Of a DNA stretch of 64,000 nucleotides, positions 34,830 through 43,063 are shown piece after piece. The DNA comes from Deltaproteobacteria bacterium. Its GTDB lineage: Bacteria; Myxococcota; Kuafuiibacteriia; Kuafuiibacteriales; Kuafuiibacteriaceae. The first letter of the stretch is position 1; each line of letters opens with the position of its first letter. The position numbers were made by a program, and so were the translations under genes. Location of the stretch: NCBI GenBank assembly GCA_016713425.1, contig JADJPE010000005.1, positions 7,174,001 to 7,238,000 of the forward strand, read 5' to 3'. Under the pieces are notes generated by a model. It made no database searches and was not told the origin of the DNA. It was given only the letters and a program-made list of their open reading frames with translations.

Positions 34830-35299
34830 GTTCGCGGTCTATCCAAGCCACGTGCCATCGATCGCCGTCGCAAATCGATTGATTCACTGACCGACGCGGC
34901 CGCACCGAAGCCAACTTATGTCCGATTTTCGTCCGGCTCTTGATCGGTTCCTCCGAAAAGATCCGGCCGAATGATTTCTCCACGTTCGGAAGCATGCAAC
35001 GCAAACTCAATGGAAGCGTCGGGCTTCGCCGTAGGCGCTTCGCTTTCGCTTCATCGCGTGGGGTTAGTTCGTGAGGAGGTAGCTGACCGGTGCGCTACGT
35101 TCGCTCGCGGTGCATGACATCCAGCGCGGTGCATGACATCCAGCGCGGTTCGTGGCAGCTGCCCCGGTTTCGTGGGCGCGGCACCTTCCTGAACTCTGAC
35201 GCGATGACGCGATGGCCAGGTCTCCGCTCGGGCCACGCCGCATGGAGCATCGACGTCGGACGCGCTCCGCGGCCCGCGGCAACCTCGCTCGGTCGCCGG
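34830..35299. other. region without a supportable gene
   Basis: No gene is supported here. The only structure I note is a 19-base direct duplication (TGCATGACATCCAGCGCGG twice, about 35110-35148). The region separates the IPT gene from the fragment at 35300. Confidence 0.35.
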
Positions 35300-35696
35300 C
35301 TCGAACGAAATCCTGTCCAAGATACTCCAAGCCGAGATCGGGGTCGCAGCGCGCATTAGCAACCGCGAAGCGGCGGGTCTCACGACGCCAGAAGCCGTCC
35401 GCGCTTTTCGGGCGTTCGGGCTGCGGTGCAGTCGGTCGGCACCCCTGATCGAAGCGCAGATCTCGATCCCAGAGCCCGAGCTCCAACATGTCGTGGCCGA
35501 GCTCTGCGAACGCTACGGGGCCGGCCTCCACAGGAAGCCGCGCCAGCGCCTCCTGACCATCACGGCAACACCCGCGTTCGTCGACGGCGCGCTCCATCCC
35601 GTGATTCAGGTTATGCTCGATGTGGTTATGGATGCGCGGCACGAGGAAGCGCGCAGGCTCATGGCTGAGCTGCGCGCGTCGATGCCCGATGAATGA
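35300..35696 (+). pseudogene. fragment of an unrecognised gene
   Basis: A plus-strand frame with gene-like composition runs from about 35300 to a stop at 35696. It includes SNEILSKILQAEIGVAARIS, REAAGLTTPEAVRALRAFG, and LHPVIQVMLDVVMDARHEEA near the end. No start codon with a ribosome site is visible, so it is likely 5'-truncated. The first part includes the 106-base repeat also found at 53766. I do not recognise the family. Confidence 0.35.
35386..35491. repeat. 106-bp repeat, copy A
   Basis: This segment recurs at 53766-53871 with only three base differences by eye. Here it is an in-frame part of the 35300-35696 fragment. There it is wedged between an RCC1-repeat fragment and a PHP-domain fragment. 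The two copies are in the same orientation, 18.4 kb apart. Confidence 0.85.
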
Positions 35697-35875
35697 AACG
35701 ATGCAGCGTTGATGACGGGACTCGGGTCGGGTCGCCGCCAGGGAGGATGGATGGCTCTGCGAAGTCGTTCGTCGAGGCCGGCCCGCGTTGCGAGCGAGTG
35801 CTTCGGATCCAGCTCGACGAACCGATCGGCCGGCCAATGCCGACCGAACCAGTCGCAGGACCTCCTCGAGGTCGT

Positions 35876-36246
35876 CATACGGATTGCGATCAACGATCGG
35901 TACACGGTGTAGACCTCGAGCCCCGCCTTGGTCTCAAAGTGCATCCAGTTGTCGAGCCCCTTCTTCAACGATCGTAGCTCGCGCTCCGAGTCGTCGTGTC
36001 CACGAGCGGCGTAGCATGTTTGACACAGAACGCGTCACGCTCGCTGAGCTTCGAGATGCGATACGACCTTCCATCGTGCCAGAGGAGCTTCACATGCGTC
36101 GTGCGCTTGTTGTGGAAAAGGAAGACGTGGCCCGCGCGTGGATCTCCTCCGAGCGCATCTCGCACGAGACCTGCGAGCCGATCGAACGAGACCGATCGAA
36201 CGAGACCGGTCGAACGAGAGATGGAGGTTAACCGGTTGTGTGGCAA
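35876..36246 (-). pseudogene. IS66-family remnant B (TnpC piece joined to TnpB piece)
   Basis: From 35995 down to about 35880 the minus strand encodes the TnpC segment KKGLDNWMHFETKAGLEVYT, nearly the same as remnant A. From 36246 to 35996 it encodes a TnpB piece, LVRDALGGDPRAGHVFLFH then THVKLLWHDGRSYRI. The two genes are normally separate and complete; here they are cut and joined. Not functional. Confidence 0.75.
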
Positions 36247-36318
36247 CGTAGATCTGAGTCGGGAATCGCATCCCTCACTCCCTCCCGCGCACGCGGGTCA
36301 GGCACCTGCGCGTGGACG

Positions 36319-36372
36319 AGACCGTGAACGTGAACGTGAACACGAACGCAAACGTGAACACGAACGCAAACG
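36319..36372. repeat. hexanucleotide repeat CGTGAA/CGAACG type
   Basis: Nine or so imperfect six-base units (GAACGT, GAACAC, GCAAAC) lie just beyond the 3' end of the cytochrome gene. They are non-coding in any supportable gene. Confidence 0.65.
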
Positions 36373-36376
36373 CTTG

Positions 36377-36997
36377 TCAGTGTTGGCCTTGCATCATCGC
36401 GGGATCGTGGGCCTGGCCGGTGTGGGCCTGGCCGGTCGTCCGCTGCTGCCACTCGGTCGCACTGACGACGTCCTGCCGGAACGCAGCATGGCAGCCGGTA
36501 CAGGACTCCAGCGTGTTCGACGTCGCTCGCAACACGGCGGCAACATCGTGCGCGCGAGCAGCCACGCCGATGGCATCAGCGCGGCGATGGAAGTCGAGCG
36601 CCATCTCGGTGAAGCCATGAGCTCCGGCCCCCATGTGCTGACACATTTGCTGCATCTGCGGCGAGGACTCGATCAGCGCCGATGCGCTCGCCACCCCCTC
36701 CCAGTCTTCGCGGGCCAGGCTATCGGTGATGCGCTGGATGGCGACGAGGTGCTCCATCATGTTCTGCTTCTGATGCCACGCCATCATCGGCTGCAAGGGA
36801 ACCGGCGTGCGGTGGTCGAGACCCGCCAGCTCCTCAACGGGCTGACAGCCGCCAGCCGCGGGCGATGGTTGCGGCTGCTCCTGAACCGCCGCCGGCGCAG
36901 GGTCGTTGTTCTTGCAGGCAGCAGCGGTGCAGAGCATGAGCATGAGCATGAGCATGAGCACCATCGCGGCGCTCGGAATCGGTCGTTTCGTCTTCAT
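36377..36997 (-). CDS. cytochrome c'-like heme lipoprotein
   Basis: A 206-aa exported protein. The N-terminus has a hydrophobic signal made of a Leu-Met repeat (MVLMLMLMLMLCTAAAC), and the cysteine after CTAAA is a possible lipobox. The rest is helical with the single heme-binding motif CTGCH near residue 163, towards the C-terminus, as in class II cytochromes c'. The Leu-Met repeat is encoded by at least five direct copies of GAGCAT (complement), a slippage-prone tract within the signal peptide. It overlaps the downstream end of the MarR gene by 4 bases and is likely coregulated. Role: electron transfer or NO binding in the periplasm, by family. Confidence 0.7.
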   Translation of the reverse strand: MKTKRPIPSAAMVLMLMLMLMLCTAAACKNNDPAPAAVQEQPQPSPAAGGCQPVEELAGLDHRTPVPLQPMMAWHQKQNMMEHLVAIQRITDSLAREDWEGVASASALIESSPQMQQMCQHMGAGAHGFTEMALDFHRRADAIGVAARAHDVAAVLRATSNTLESCTGCHAAFRQDVVSATEWQQRTTGQAHTGQAHDPAMMQGQH

Positions 36998-37440
36998 TCG
37001 TCTTCCTTGGTGAGCGCCATGGCTCTGGCCAACTGATCGAGCGCCGCAACGACCTCGCCGACGGAACCGCCAAGCTGCTTCGCGAGACGGTCGAAATGGC
37101 CGGCGCTCTGCTCGTCGACGGCGCGGGCGAGCTTCTTGCCTCGGGCTGTCAGCCGAAGGGATCGGGCTCGGCCGTCTTCGGGGTGCGGCTCGCGAGCGAG
37201 CTCACCGGCTTCCACCATGCGAGCACAGAGCCGCGACACGTTGGTACGGTCGATCGCCAGCATCGTCGCCAGCTCGGAGACGGTCATCTGCTCGTGACGC
37301 AGGAACTCGAGCAGGGCGTACGCGTGGGGGATCGAAAGCTCCGTGCCACATGGGCGCATCGTCTCCTCGAGGGCTCCGTGGGCGACCACCAGATGACGGA
37401 CGGCGTCTCGAAGCCGGCGTGCTGTCGCGTTGGTTGCCAT
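36994..37440 (-). CDS. MarR-family transcriptional regulator
   Basis: A 148-aa winged-helix regulator: MTVSELATMLAIDRTNVSRL as recognition region, then REPHPEDGRARSLRLTARG, the conserved wing with DxR. I start it at 37440, because two identical palindromes (37452-37492) then lie immediately upstream as operators; an in-frame ATG at 37476 would place one of them inside the gene. Its stop overlaps the start of the cytochrome gene, so it probably controls itself and the cytochrome. The ligand is not predictable. Confidence 0.85.
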   Translation of the reverse strand: MATNATARRLRDAVRHLVVAHGALEETMRPCGTELSIPHAYALLEFLRHEQMTVSELATMLAIDRTNVSRLCARMVEAGELAREPHPEDGRARSLRLTARGKKLARAVDEQSAGHFDRLAKQLGGSVGEVVAALDQLARAMALTKEDE

Positions 37441-37451
37441 GGTCCTGATAC

Positions 37452-37492
37452 GTGCGACCGCACATATACCAAACATGAGCGTGCGTTCGCAC
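37452..37492. promoter_or_regulatory. twin palindromic operators for the MarR regulator
   Basis: Two copies of the 12-base palindrome GTGCG-N2-CGCAC occur at 37452-37463 (centre AC) and 37481-37492 (centre TT). Their starts are 29 bases apart, close to three helical turns. They lie directly in front of the MarR gene, as expected for an autoregulated dimeric repressor. Confidence 0.65.
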
Positions 37493-37808
37493 GCAAATAC
37501 GACTCTGAGCTCTACACTCTACACTCTACACTCTACAGCAATGCTGACCCCAGAGACGGTTTGGTTGGCAGCTGCCACATGGCAGCGGCCAGCCATTTCG
37601 CGCCCGTGCTCTGAGCCTGGCCACGAACGAGGACAACGCGAGCGACCTCAACGACCTGTGAGACACGCGCCCCAGAGCTCTGCCCAGCTCTGAGCCCCAG
37701 ACGCGGCTCTCTGCGGGATCGATCGGCAGCTCGCGAACGACCTCGCGCTCTCAGCATCCCCGCCCGCCGAGCACGCGCCTCTCATCGCGACGCCGCAACA
37801 CCCCGCGG

Positions 37809-37954
37809 GTGAGCGTACGTTAGAGCGCCGAGAAATTCCGAGACCGGGGACGAGGAGACGGCGACGATCCTGGTCCATGACTTCGAAGAAGCAAAGGACA
37901 ACCCCGGCTCGTCGTCGATGGTCGGAATTTCTCGGCGCTCTACCGGACGCTCAC
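37809..37954. repeat. 146-bp inverted-repeat-bounded element (MITE-like)
   Basis: A 33-base sequence starting GTGAGCGT and ending GAGAAATTCCGA (37809-37841) occurs as its reverse complement at 37922-37954, with 31 of 33 positions matching by eye. Only 80 bases lie between. The arms resemble the GTAAGCG-type ends of IS66 elements, remnants of which are nearby. It is either a non-autonomous mini-element or two solo ends left after loss of an IS. The remaining sequence from 37475 to 38109 holds no supportable gene. A TCTACAC 7-base tandem repeat is at about 37511-37538. Confidence 0.65.
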
Positions 37955-38109
37955 GTCGTGCTTGAGGTGCTCGGGACGTGCACGAACTCCCACATGCACT
38001 CGGCGAAGTCCCGTGCGGCGCGCCTCTCGGTGACCTTGACGTGCCGCCACGACCGGTGCGCGTCGAGGCGTATGCGCAAGAACATCCTTCGCGCTGCCAG
38101 ACAGCGCGC

Positions 38110-38440
38110 GGATATCAGATCTCGAGGCACTCGTGAGGCTCTTTCGCCTCGAGACGCGCGATTCTGGCGCGAAGATCCTCTTCCACCGAGGCGTCGGCTT
38201 CGCTCAGCTTACCGGCCGTTTCTCGAGCCAGGGCCGCCTCAGCGTTGGCCATGAGCTGCCGCTGCCACAGCTAGAATTGGCTCGGCTGCAACCCGTTCTC
38301 CTCGCAGATTTCCGAGACAGGGCGCTTCTGTTCCAGGTGGGCACGAAGGATCTCTGCCTTCTTCTAAGCGTCTGCCTTCTTCTGGGCGCTTCGATGCTGT
38401 CGCGTCTTCTTGTTCATCCGACTCCTCCTTCTCCTTTACC
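38110..38440 (-). pseudogene. transposase helix-turn-helix subunit remnant (IS3/IS66 type)
   Basis: The minus strand encodes KKAEILRAHLEQKRPVSEIC, then EENGLQPSQF, an in-frame TAG, and LWQRQLMANAEAALARETAG. This is the small N-terminal transposase subunit pattern with a conserved FYxWQ in which the tyrosine codon has become a stop. A second stop precedes KKAEIL. Decayed. Confidence 0.6.
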
Positions 38441-38482
38441 AGGAGAGTCACGAGGTCGCGATCCGTCTGAAGCGGCACCGTG

Positions 38483-38986
38483 TCAGCTCCTTCTTGCGCG
38501 TGCAAGACGGTCAACTGCCTTGAGCATTTCTGGAACTCGGAATTGCCCAGTCATCGATTGAACGCATCGACCGGCCACATCGTATTCGATTCCGATGGAG
38601 GTCACGAAGAGCGGGCGACGGCTTTTTCCGCGGAACACTTCGATCGCGTGTTGGGTTTGGCGATACCGGTTCTTTGCAATGCCCACGATCGCCGTAGGTT
38701 CCGCCAGGGCTTCGTGCAGGTACGCGCCAAGCCCAGGCGCAAGATCCGACGACAGATGGCAGTAACCATCGATCACATACGTCGTGATGTTGGAATCGAT
38801 TTGTCGGATGACCTTCAGCAGCGGTGACAACTCCCGCACGCAGAATTTCCCTGGCTCGTATTCCGCCACGGGCGACTCCATGGCTGTGTAGGAAGCGATA
38901 CATTTGTCGGATTGCCACTCGTCAAAGCCAACGGCGGCCGCATGAGCCGTCGAGCCCGTGTAGTGCACATCCAGAGCAACAATCAT
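38483..38986 (-). CDS. endonuclease V-like protein
   Basis: A 167-aa protein with the endonuclease V fold: first catalytic Asp in MIVALDVHY, Glu in FCVRELSPL after YEPGKF, second Asp in YVIDGYC, and a conserved Lys in VGIAKNRYR. The classical enzyme nicks DNA beside deaminated bases (inosine). This version is shorter than the E. coli protein (about 220 aa) and could prefer RNA or other lesions. The start at 38986 lies in the stop codon of the upstream SMI1-like gene (ATGA), indicating translational coupling with it. Intact. Confidence 0.75.
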   Translation of the reverse strand: MIVALDVHYTGSTAHAAAVGFDEWQSDKCIASYTAMESPVAEYEPGKFCVRELSPLLKVIRQIDSNITTYVIDGYCHLSSDLAPGLGAYLHEALAEPTAIVGIAKNRYRQTQHAIEVFRGKSRRPLFVTSIGIEYDVAGRCVQSMTGQFRVPEMLKAVDRLARARRS

Positions 38987-39549
38987 CGAATGCGTCCATC
39001 CAGAAAGTGTACCGGCTCTCCGGCAACTATCGCGTCGAGGCATTTTTCAAACCATTCAGCGAATGACCCTTCGGGGTAGACGTACGGTGGATTCAGGGCG
39101 TGATCGCCCCACGAGAAGATTCGTCCGCGGAAAGGCCCCGTCATGATCATCGAGAAGAACAGTCCACAGCCGATTTCGGCGATGGCAATTGTTCCGAACA
39201 TGGGATCCCACTCGTTGCGGTCCCAACGCGATTCCCAATCAGGAACCTTCGCCTTCTCCAACCAGTGTTCGCCTTGGTGATAGGCGTCAGGCGTTATCAC
39301 GCACGGCTCTGCCGCCATCTTCGGCTTCGGATGCTCGATCCAGTAGCACCAACACCAACCGGCCAACGGAACAAGACGGCAAGGCTCTTTGCCACCGTTG
39401 GCCACGTTGAGCAGAAATGCGCGGTAGTCTGCTGGGATGGCGACACCGGACTCTGCCTCAAACCGAGCGAGCTCAGATTCAGCGATAGGTCGATTGACCC
39501 GCAGTCCGGCGCGGCGAGTCTTGGTGGCAAGCCGATCTGCAATGTCCAC
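38983..39549 (-). CDS. SMI1/KNR4-family protein
   Basis: A 188-aa protein with the SMI1/KNR4 pattern: LARFEAESGVAIPADYRAFL near residue 28, then NVANGG, and a C-terminal EGSFAEWFEKCLDAIV. Family members are often immunity proteins of contact-dependent or polymorphic toxins. Here the partner is an endonuclease V-like gene overlapping by ATGA. The start is a GTG at 39549. Fourteen bases upstream a near-identical ATGGACATTGCA is duplicated but out of frame, so the start is ambiguous and could be a slippage point. Confidence 0.7.
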   Translation of the reverse strand: MDIADRLATKTRRAGLRVNRPIAESELARFEAESGVAIPADYRAFLLNVANGGKEPCRLVPLAGWCWCYWIEHPKPKMAAEPCVITPDAYHQGEHWLEKAKVPDWESRWDRNEWDPMFGTIAIAEIGCGLFFSMIMTGPFRGRIFSWGDHALNPPYVYPEGSFAEWFEKCLDAIVAGEPVHFLDGRIR

Positions 39550-40065
39550 TTTGCAATGTCCATTCTAGGAGCTATCGGTCCGCGGCTCGGCGCCCGCCGG
39601 GCGTGCGAGAAGTGATACCTCACAGGTCGCCGCCACGGAAGTCCGATACGTCCCCCGCGCTTTTCGAAACTCCGCGTCGGTGAGCATGCGGCCATGGACC
39701 TGCCTTCTCCATCGAACGGCGACGCGCCGTCCCTCGCCGACCTCATCCTGGCGTGGCCCGAACTGCTCTTCGACGCCCCCGAACGGTTGACGCAGGCTGC
39801 AGAGGAAGGCCTTACAGCCACCTTGGGATGAAAGCAACTGCCGCAAATCGGCCGGGTGTAGCCACCGTCGATCACCCCAGTACACCGTGACCACTCCGGC
39901 TCCGTGACAGCCTCGTTGTGGCAGCGGTCTTGTCTCCGTCACCGTGGCGGAGGCGGAGGCGGTCGCGGGTATGCCAGTCATCGCCTCGCGTCACACGCCG
40001 CGATCACCGCTTCGTGCCCTCATTGCACGGTCGCGATCCGGCCCGCGCGCTCGCACTCCCAGTCT
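39550..40065. other. mosaic region without a confident gene
   Basis: A minus-strand open frame (39565-39981) contains VTVYWGDRRWLHPADLRQLL and MLTDAEFRKARGTYRTS but no known signature. I cannot tell whether it is a fragment or chance, so it is left uncalled. The left part adjoins the SMI1 start and the right part an IS91-like fragment. Confidence 0.3.
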
Positions 40066-40155
40066 TCGAAGCCGAGGCCAATACGCCGGCGTAACGCACC
40101 TGATGCTGTCCGGCAGGCGGAACGAGCCACGCAAGGCGTCGCAGGAATTGAACCG
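40066..40155 (-). mobile_element. short IS91-like fragment
   Basis: About 90 bases encode VQFLRRLAWLVPP and QHQVRYAGVLASASK on the minus strand, homologous to but diverged from the internal part of the three long IS91-like copies. It joins directly to the phosphoesterase fragment, whose reading frame it continues. Confidence 0.75.
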
Positions 40156-40466
40156 ACAGGAGCGATCCGATGAGACAGACGACGGGAAGACGCCGAATGT
40201 ACGCACCATAGACTCCGGCCCTCGACATCGCGACCCGGTAGGCCTCCTTGCCGGGCGCGTTGGCCTCCTCCCATGCAAGAACACGCCCCTCAAAGGCGTC
40301 GACGCGCTGCGGACGGTCGGGTGCACCGGCCAGGTTAAGGACCGTACGCGTACGCGCCAGACCAAACGCCGCGATCTCCTCCGGCGTCGCAAACTCGAGA
40401 TATTCATCGGCCGTCACATGCGCTTCGTACTGAAGAACCGACATCACCTCGTGATTGCCGATGCGC
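40156..40466 (-). pseudogene. metallophosphoesterase fragment
   Basis: The minus strand encodes RIGNHEVMSVLQYEAHVT, holding the GNHE metal motif of calcineurin-like Ser/Thr phosphatases. It then encodes a helical insert and GVYGAYIRRLPVVCLIGS, matching the block before the family's HGG motif. The N-terminus (first metal motif) ends at an in-frame stop near 40467. The C-terminus is replaced by IS91-like sequence at 40155. About 100 residues of a protein of about 300 remain. Confidence 0.6.
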
Positions 40467-40526
40467 AGAGACTATAACACTATAAACCAAGCAAAAGGCC
40501 TCGCCCAAATACACGCGCAGCGTTGA

Positions 40527-41633
40527 GTGCCTCTTGCCCACATTGACAGTCGATCGGTGTGGCTCGGTGCCGTTTCGGCGCGGCCAGATATGCTGCTAGT
40601 TTCGATCGCACCAAGCGAGGGAGAGGCCGTGAACTCCGAAGACCTGTTCTTGCACGCGCAAAACGGAGCACCTTCCGATGGAAATGTCCCGGCGCCCTGT
40701 GCGGAGAGCCTTTCCGAGAGCCTTGCATACGGCCCCGCGAAGGGCACTACAGCCAACCCTGCGCCGGACGCCACGACGCACGCTGTGCCTCGTTACACGA
40801 GGGTGGTCAGAGCTGCGGCACCCGCCGAGTCTGTCGCGCAGTTCAGAGCCCGTGTTTGGCAAAGTCTCGAGGGTCAAGACGACGATGGCGGAATGAGTCG
40901 GCGGGTCGGCCTATTCATCAGCGCGCTGGTCGTTCTCAACATCGTCGCGCTCGTGCTCGAAAGCGTGGCGTCGATCCGTGCCGTGGCTGGACCTGCCTTC
41001 GCCATCTTCGAGACGGTCTCTGTGGCCGTGTTTACGGCCGAGTATGTTGCGCGTGTTTGGGCCGCGTCCGCTTCGGATGTCTATGCCCACCCGATCAGAG
41101 GTCGCCTGCGCTTTGTTGCAACGCCGTTGGCGATCGCCGACCTGCTCGCGGTCGTACCTTTCTTCCTCCCATTCCTGGGCGTCGATCTGCGCTTTGTTCG
41201 CGGTATTCGATTCCTGCGCCTCGTACGATTCTTTAAGCTCGGTCGGTACTCGAGGTCTCTCCAGCTCATGATGCGGGTGGCACGCCGAAGCCGGCGCGAA
41301 CTCGTCTTAACCGTCTGGCTCGTCGCACTCCTGCTCGTCTTTGCGTCCTGCGCGATGTTTCAAGTCGAGCATCACGCTCAACCGAAGACATTCTCGAACA
41401 TCCCGACCACGATGTGGTGGGCGGTCGCGACACTGACGACCGTGGGCTACGGCGACATCTATCCCGTCACCCCGTTGGGCAGGCTACTCGCGTCGCTTAT
41501 CGCCTTCCTCGGCATTGGCTTGTTCGCGCTGCCGACCGGCATTCTGGGGGCGGGCTTCGTTCACGAGCTCGAGAAGCGACATCGTGTCGCTGAACAAGTG
41601 AACTGTCCACACTGCGGAGGCACGCTGAAATGA
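40527..41633 (+). CDS. voltage-gated potassium channel
   Basis: A 368-aa inner-membrane channel. After a 120-residue low-complexity cytoplasmic N-terminus come six membrane segments. The S4-like voltage sensor RGIRFLRLVRFFKLGRY lies near residue 225 and the selectivity filter TLTTVGYGD near residue 304. The C-terminus ends with CPHCGG, a single-knuckle zinc-like motif. It conducts K+ as a tetramer. The start is uncertain; internal ATGs (for example at MSRRVGL) could also serve. Its stop overlaps the start of the exonuclease gene by ATGA, which is an odd partnership for a channel. Confidence 0.88.
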   Translation: MPLAHIDSRSVWLGAVSARPDMLLVSIAPSEGEAVNSEDLFLHAQNGAPSDGNVPAPCAESLSESLAYGPAKGTTANPAPDATTHAVPRYTRVVRAAAPAESVAQFRARVWQSLEGQDDDGGMSRRVGLFISALVVLNIVALVLESVASIRAVAGPAFAIFETVSVAVFTAEYVARVWAASASDVYAHPIRGRLRFVATPLAIADLLAVVPFFLPFLGVDLRFVRGIRFLRLVRFFKLGRYSRSLQLMMRVARRSRRELVLTVWLVALLLVFASCAMFQVEHHAQPKTFSNIPTTMWWAVATLTTVGYGDIYPVTPLGRLLASLIAFLGIGLFALPTGILGAGFVHELEKRHRVAEQVNCPHCGGTLK

Positions 41634-43021
41634 CCGCACTCACGACACCGATGACGCCCTTCACTTATGACCTCCAGCCTGAACCCGAGTTCGCCGTCCT
41701 AGATACGGAGACTACCGGTGTTCTGCCCTCCGTGGACCGCATCGTCGAGATCTCCGTGGTTCGGATCCAACGGACCACCGAGCCGGTGCTTTGCTTTGAC
41801 TCGCTCGTGAATCCGGAACGCGACGTCGGACCGACAAACATCCACGGTATCTCCGCGTCGATGGTCGCGCGTGCTCCTCGCTTCGAGGATATCGCGGGCG
41901 CTGTGGCTGAGGCGCTGTCGGGCGCTATCATCGTCGGGCACAACGTGGCTTTCGACCTTCGATTCCTGAGGCGAGAGTACGATCGGCTTGGGATCACGCT
42001 TCCGGAGGTGAAGGCCGTGTGTACGCTCGGATTGTCGCGGCGCATCTTGCGGAAAACGGCCGGTCACCGATTGAGTTGGCTATGCGAACGCCTCGGAATT
42101 CCGCATATCGAAGCGCACCGCGCGAGCAGCGATGCCTTCGCAACGAGCCGATTGCTCGTCGCGCTTCTCGAACGCGCGAAGGCTGAGCCGATCACAAGGC
42201 TCGAGGTTCAGGCCTACCTCCGAGATGCCGAACTGCTCGATGCCTTAGCCAACGAGCTCAGTCACGGGCGGCGCGTCATGCGGCGGGAAGACAGCGACGA
42301 GTGGATGAAGCGCGGCGGCGAGGCGTTCTTGCAGCGACTTGTCCGACGGATACCGTCACCCGCGCTGCGCTCGACGGAAGAGGAGGCGGAACCAAACATC
42401 GAGCTCTACCTGTCGATGCTGGACCTAATGCTCGAAGATCGCTTCCTCGACGACGAAGAGCAGGACCGCTTAGTCAAAGCCGCGTCGGAGTGGAAGCTCT
42501 CTGAGGACGTTGTGCGCCGCGCACACGCACGATATCTCGAGTGGCTTGTTGACACGGCACTCGAGGACCGGACGATCACCGCGGCAGACCGCGCCGATCT
42601 CCAACAAGTTTCACACGTACTCGGCATCGCCGGCTCCGCCCCCACTGATGGTTCTAGTTCAGCTTCTGCGATCGCTCTCGATGCGTTGATCGAGGCGAGA
42701 ACAAAACAAGTGGCCGACGGCGCTCTACCCAGTCACAAGATCACCGATCGTGACGCGCACCGCAGGCGAGCGTTCGTCGACAAGTCTGTTTGCTTCACAG
42801 GGACATTCTTCGGTCCAAGGGGGGAGGGATGCTCACGCGCTGAAGCAGAAGAGATGGCTGTGCGTGCGGGTCTCCGGGTTGCGAAGTCCGTAACCCGCAA
42901 GCTCGACCTTCTCGTTGTTGCCGATCCGATGACGCAGTCCGGCAAGGCAAAGAAGGCCCGAAAATACGGCATCACCATTTTGGCCGAGCATGTCTTTTGG
43001 CGGGCGCTAGGACTCACATGA
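41630..43021 (+). CDS. DEDDh 3'-5' exonuclease with helical domain and BRCT domain
   Basis: A 463-aa protein. Residues 20-190 are an epsilon/DnaQ-like exonuclease: LDTETTG (first D/E), VGHNVAFDLRFL, and HRASSDAFAT as the H-D motif. Residues 260-345 are acidic helical repeats resembling a TerB-like domain (MLDLMLEDRFLDDEEQDRLV). Residues 380-463 are a BRCT domain (VCFTGTFFGPRGEGCSRAEA). DnaQ-BRCT fusions are known, but not as the second gene after a K+ channel. Translation is coupled to the channel by ATGA. It may process damaged or invading DNA ends. Confidence 0.8.
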   Translation: MTALTTPMTPFTYDLQPEPEFAVLDTETTGVLPSVDRIVEISVVRIQRTTEPVLCFDSLVNPERDVGPTNIHGISASMVARAPRFEDIAGAVAEALSGAIIVGHNVAFDLRFLRREYDRLGITLPEVKAVCTLGLSRRILRKTAGHRLSWLCERLGIPHIEAHRASSDAFATSRLLVALLERAKAEPITRLEVQAYLRDAELLDALANELSHGRRVMRREDSDEWMKRGGEAFLQRLVRRIPSPALRSTEEEAEPNIELYLSMLDLMLEDRFLDDEEQDRLVKAASEWKLSEDVVRRAHARYLEWLVDTALEDRTITAADRADLQQVSHVLGIAGSAPTDGSSSASAIALDALIEARTKQVADGALPSHKITDRDAHRRRAFVDKSVCFTGTFFGPRGEGCSRAEAEEMAVRAGLRVAKSVTRKLDLLVVADPMTQSGKAKKARKYGITILAEHVFWRALGLT

Positions 43022-43063
43022 GCAGGTCGCAATTGCTGACATGATCCAGCACACGGCATATTC

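Noticed and set aside
39565..39981. Minus-strand open frame of 138 residues
   Set aside because: No family signature, no ribosome site, lies in mosaic debris; left as unassigned.
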